Origin: Pratylenchus scribneri
Taxonomy: Eukaryota; Nematoda; Chromadorea; Rhabditida; Pratylenchidae
Assembly: GCA_030063045.1 (NCBI GenBank)
Contig: JAQSEB010000011.1
Location: 372,001-436,000, forward strand
Reading direction: 5' to 3'
Length of the DNA: 64,000 bases
Shown: positions 61,201-64,000 of the stretch, piece by piece
How positions within the stretch are numbered: the stretch's first letter is position 1
How the letters are laid out: every line of letters begins with the position of its first letter
Translations under genes and position numbers: made by a program
The notes under the pieces: generated by a model
Told to the model about the DNA's origin: nothing
What the model saw: only the letters and a program-made list of their open reading frames with translations
The model's database searches: none

Positions 61201-62489
61201 TAAATTTGACCAAATTTTCGGCTATTATTGGCTCAAAATTGAGTCAATTTTTGGTAAAATTTGGTTAAAATTTGAATAAAATTTCCACATGAATTTTTCC
61301 CATCCAAGACTCTTTATTTCAAGATTAGCCGTCCATCAAGAACGGCATGAGGTGCAGCAGGTCGCCCCTCCAAAATATAAATTCAATATCCATTACCTTT
61401 AGCTCTTAAGAGCTAAAGTAGCTACATAAAATTACTAATTTTGAGGTTATATATGCCCTGGCTGAGGTCTTTTATTTTATGGGAAGCAAATCAGGTCACG
61501 GAACGGCTAGAGGAAATGAAATAGTATTGGGTTTATTTTTCACTTAATTTTCAGTTAAATTTGAATCAAATTTAGGCCAATTTTGAACAAAAATATTATC
61601 GATTCGGAACACCTAAAAATTAGCCGAGATTTTATTCAATATTTAGTCAAAAAATTTGTTAGTTGGTTTTCACTTATTTTTTAGTCAAAATTTAGCAAAA
61701 TTTGAGCAAACTATTTAATCAAAATTAACGGAATGGGGCATTCACCTAATTTTTAGCAAATTTTAATTCAAATTTAACTGATAACTAAAAATTGACTCAA
61801 ATTTAAGCAAAAAATAGCTGATTGAGTCAAATTTTGTCAACTCTGGAATTTCCAGAGTTTGTTTCTTTTAATCCTCAAATTTCATCATATCCTCTCTTTT
61901 TTCTTTATTTCTTTTTCTCTTTTTATAACATTCTATTTTCATTTCTTGACTTCTTCCTGCATTTTTTCATAAAAATTGCGAAAGACAATGTCAAAAATCG
62001 GAGAGAGAAAATTAAATTAGTATTAATCATAATCAAATCAAACATCTAGAAATGATAAGGAAAATATAAATCCAAATTCGATTAAATTAAAAAAATTAGA
62101 AATTACTAAATTAACTTCTGCAAATCTTTTTAATAATCCACCAGATTTTTTACATCCACACAATAATAAAAACGCTCATCTTCATCTCCTATATCTCCAA
62201 TCTCCCTCATCATCATCTTCCCAATCCAAATTCCACCCACTCGCGTTCAATTCCCTTATTGCTTACTAAATCGACTACGAGCCATTGTCCAATATTATTG
62301 TGTTTATTTAAAGCAAACAATATTTTTTTAAGAAAAATTGATAAAATCCAAAAAATCCAACTTTTTCCTCCCATTTGTTTTAAGAATTTTTAATCAACAA
62401 TTTTAATTTTTAGATTTTTTCTACTTAAAAATTATTGTTAGTTGTTAAACAAGAAAACATCTCGCCTTCATCATATAATCCTGTCCTGA
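58246..62489. other. Long non-coding stretch
   Basis: No supported gene. It holds two 19-base poly-C runs (58694-58712 and 60573-60591), a C/T-rich tract, and a degenerate AT-rich repeat zone (61000-61850). Open frames at 58421-58819, 60158-60508 and 60432-60905 are explained by composition. Confidence 0.5.
61000..61850. repeat. Degenerate AT-rich satellite-like zone
   Basis: Loosely repeated AAATTTGACTAAATTTT and TCAAAATTGAGTCAATTTT motifs on both strands, with many near-palindromic units. No fixed period is visible by eye. Confidence 0.5.
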
Positions 62490-64000
62490 ATGCGCATTCC
62501 GTTGCCTTCTCCAAGTAGAACTCCTTCATTCAAAGCAACAATTCAATCGCCGGATGGATTGACCACCACCGACATAAATAATGATAATGATAACCAACAA
62601 AATCAACAACAATTGGTATCAACAAAAAGTGACCAACTGCCACCATCTTCCTCTCCTTTCACCACAAAATTGACAATCAACAATGGCGGAGTAAATTTAA
62701 AACAACAATCAAGGATGGCCAATGAAGGAGGTCAACAACAGCAGAAAATGCAATCGGCCAGTTCCAGTCGAATGCTTTCCGACTACGAAATATCATCCGA
62801 ATTGAGCAATAAAATCATTGAGGTTTGCAAAAAAATAAAAAAATTAATTTTAAATTTATTGCCAAATTTTTTAGTGTTTGGAGAACAAATACGGCGGAAG
62901 GGAAATCGCCCAATCGGCAGCGACCAAAATTCAGAGTTATTTTCGGGGTTACCAAATGCGAAAATTGCAACTCCAGCGCATCGCTGAACATAATCGAAAT
63001 GTTGGTGATACGGAAAAAGGACAACAACAAAATGTGGACAATCCAAATCCAACAAAAATGAAGAAAACATTGGCCAACACAATATTCAAATCCTCAATTG
63101 GGTCGTCGAATGCGAGTCCAAGCCAACGCCGAGTTGTGGCCTATCAATTTCAGCAACAACAGCAAAATTCACAATCACAGCCAACACTCTCAAGGTTTTC
63201 CCATTTTAAATTTTATAATTTTTGTTTTGGTTCAGTCCTTGCCAGCCGACCACTTCTCTTTCCTCCCAACTTCGTGCTGAACGTCAACACGGTCGACCGA
63301 TTGATTTGACTGCTGAAACATCGCCAAATAATGGATTCTCTCCCGCCAAATCGACCACTTCTTCCATTCAAACGGCCATTTCAATGCGTTCAAGGGTAAG
63401 AACTGCGGAACAAACCCAACAACGAAATCCGTTAATGGACACTCCGGCGACCCCACGACTTTGTCAACGACGAATAAAACCTGTAAATTTGCAGTTAATT
63501 AATAAATAATTTGATAAAATTTCAGCAAATTCCATCGGCCAGCACAGTTTTTTCGGCAAATCCAAGGCATCATCCGCAGCCAATGGCCAATTTCCATCCG
63601 GAACTTTTTTATTCAAATGGACCAGAGGAAAGGAAAATCGTCCAAAAGGGAACGGCGACGGTGGAAAATAAATTTGGCTCAACGACAATTTTGGTGGATG
63701 ATTATGAAAATATTACGGAGAGCACATTGAATGGTCAACAAAATGACGAAGAAACCCTGAAAAGTGGATATCATCGTTCATAATCGCCCGGAATGCATTC
63801 TTCAAACACAAATGGATTGGTATTTTTGAAGGAAATATTAATTTAAAAATAAAATTCACAGCAAATTGTTCAACTCCTCTCCAGTCCAGGTCGTTCTGGT
63901 GGTGGTGGGATGGGCACCCGGAGCCAAGGCCATTCTCCATCCTCCTCCCCGATGCGACATCCACAACCACCGCCATCACCTCAACAAATGCCAACAATGA
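62490..64000 (+). CDS. IQSEC-type Arf guanine nucleotide exchange factor, N-terminal part
   Basis: Four or five exons of a plus-strand gene that continues past the window. The start MRIPLPSPSRTPSF is the first in-frame ATG after a non-coding leader. A Gln/Asn/Ser-rich region leads to SDYEISSELSNKIIECLENK, YGGREIAQSAATKIQSYFRG and YQMRKLQLQRI. This reproduces the IQSEC signature: an E-x-KYGG helix directly before a single IQ motif that binds calmodulin. Further Ser/Pro/Gln-rich sequence follows, with SPGRSGGGGMGTRSQG near the end. The catalytic Sec7 and PH domains expected for IQSEC/BRAG proteins would lie beyond 64000. The splice site near 63775 is uncertain (phase fits a GTTCAT donor with an acceptor at about 63894). 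IQSEC proteins activate Arf6 at the cell membrane and synapses. Confidence 0.85.

Overview
This is a eukaryotic nuclear window, most likely from a nematode. Genes are split by many very short AT-rich introns (about 40-60 bases) with GT donors and TTTCAG/TTTTAG-type acceptors. Several start codons sit just after an acceptor-like AG, as expected where mRNAs receive a trans-spliced leader. I cannot name the species; a clade IV (Tylenchina-like) worm is a guess from general base and codon style.

Layout. Positions 1-5037 (minus) hold a myosin XVIII-like heavy chain that runs off the left edge and seems to lack the ATP-binding core. A tRNA-Glu lies in one of its introns. 5038-9437 is mostly non-coding and carries a minisatellite. 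9438-10948 (plus) encodes a single-pass membrane protein with a proline-rich CYEEL tail. 11203-12112 (minus) holds a small unknown fragment and a RidA-like gene missing its first half. 12254-15404 (plus) is the C-terminal part of a GRIP-domain golgin (GCC2/GCC185-like).

15240-31925 is the most unusual part: a large inverted duplication of a poly(A)-polymerase-like gene. The right copy (22856-31241, minus) looks complete. It starts with a signal-peptide-like segment, has a long lysine/glutamate-rich middle, and ends in a poly(A) polymerase nucleotidyltransferase, central and RNA-binding region with all three catalytic aspartates. The left copy (15966-21552, plus) has lost its middle exons to a 2.4 kb minisatellite and carries a frameshift. 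Two transposon-like insertions in the right arm have clean empty sites in the left arm. The right arm is bracketed by oppositely oriented arrays of one minisatellite family.

33054-38773 holds NOP56 (plus) tail-to-tail with a ZNHIT6/BCD1-like zinc-HIT gene (minus), both box C/D snoRNP factors. A tRNA-Ser is nested in NOP56, and a small secreted cysteine-rich protein gene lies between them. 39265-41183 (minus) is a type I membrane protein with repeated tyrosine motifs in its tail. 41755-47792 (plus) is RNA helicase A (DHX9). 48102-50665 (minus) is cytosolic aspartyl-tRNA synthetase. 51108-53616 (plus) holds a BRMS1/Sds3-family protein and VPS28. 53656-54232 (minus) is a small four-helix membrane protein. 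55150-56373 (plus) is Rab5. 56944-58245 is another minisatellite array, 58246-62489 is largely non-coding, and 62490-64000 (plus) is the 5' part of an IQSEC-type Arf-GEF gene that continues beyond the window.

Most of the window is housekeeping: snoRNP assembly, translation, RNA unwinding, endosomal sorting (VPS28, Rab5), Golgi tethering and Arf activation. Nothing indicates that these genes act as one system. The accessory character comes from the duplicated secreted poly(A)-polymerase-like genes, the two minisatellite families (seven arrays) and the foldback elements.
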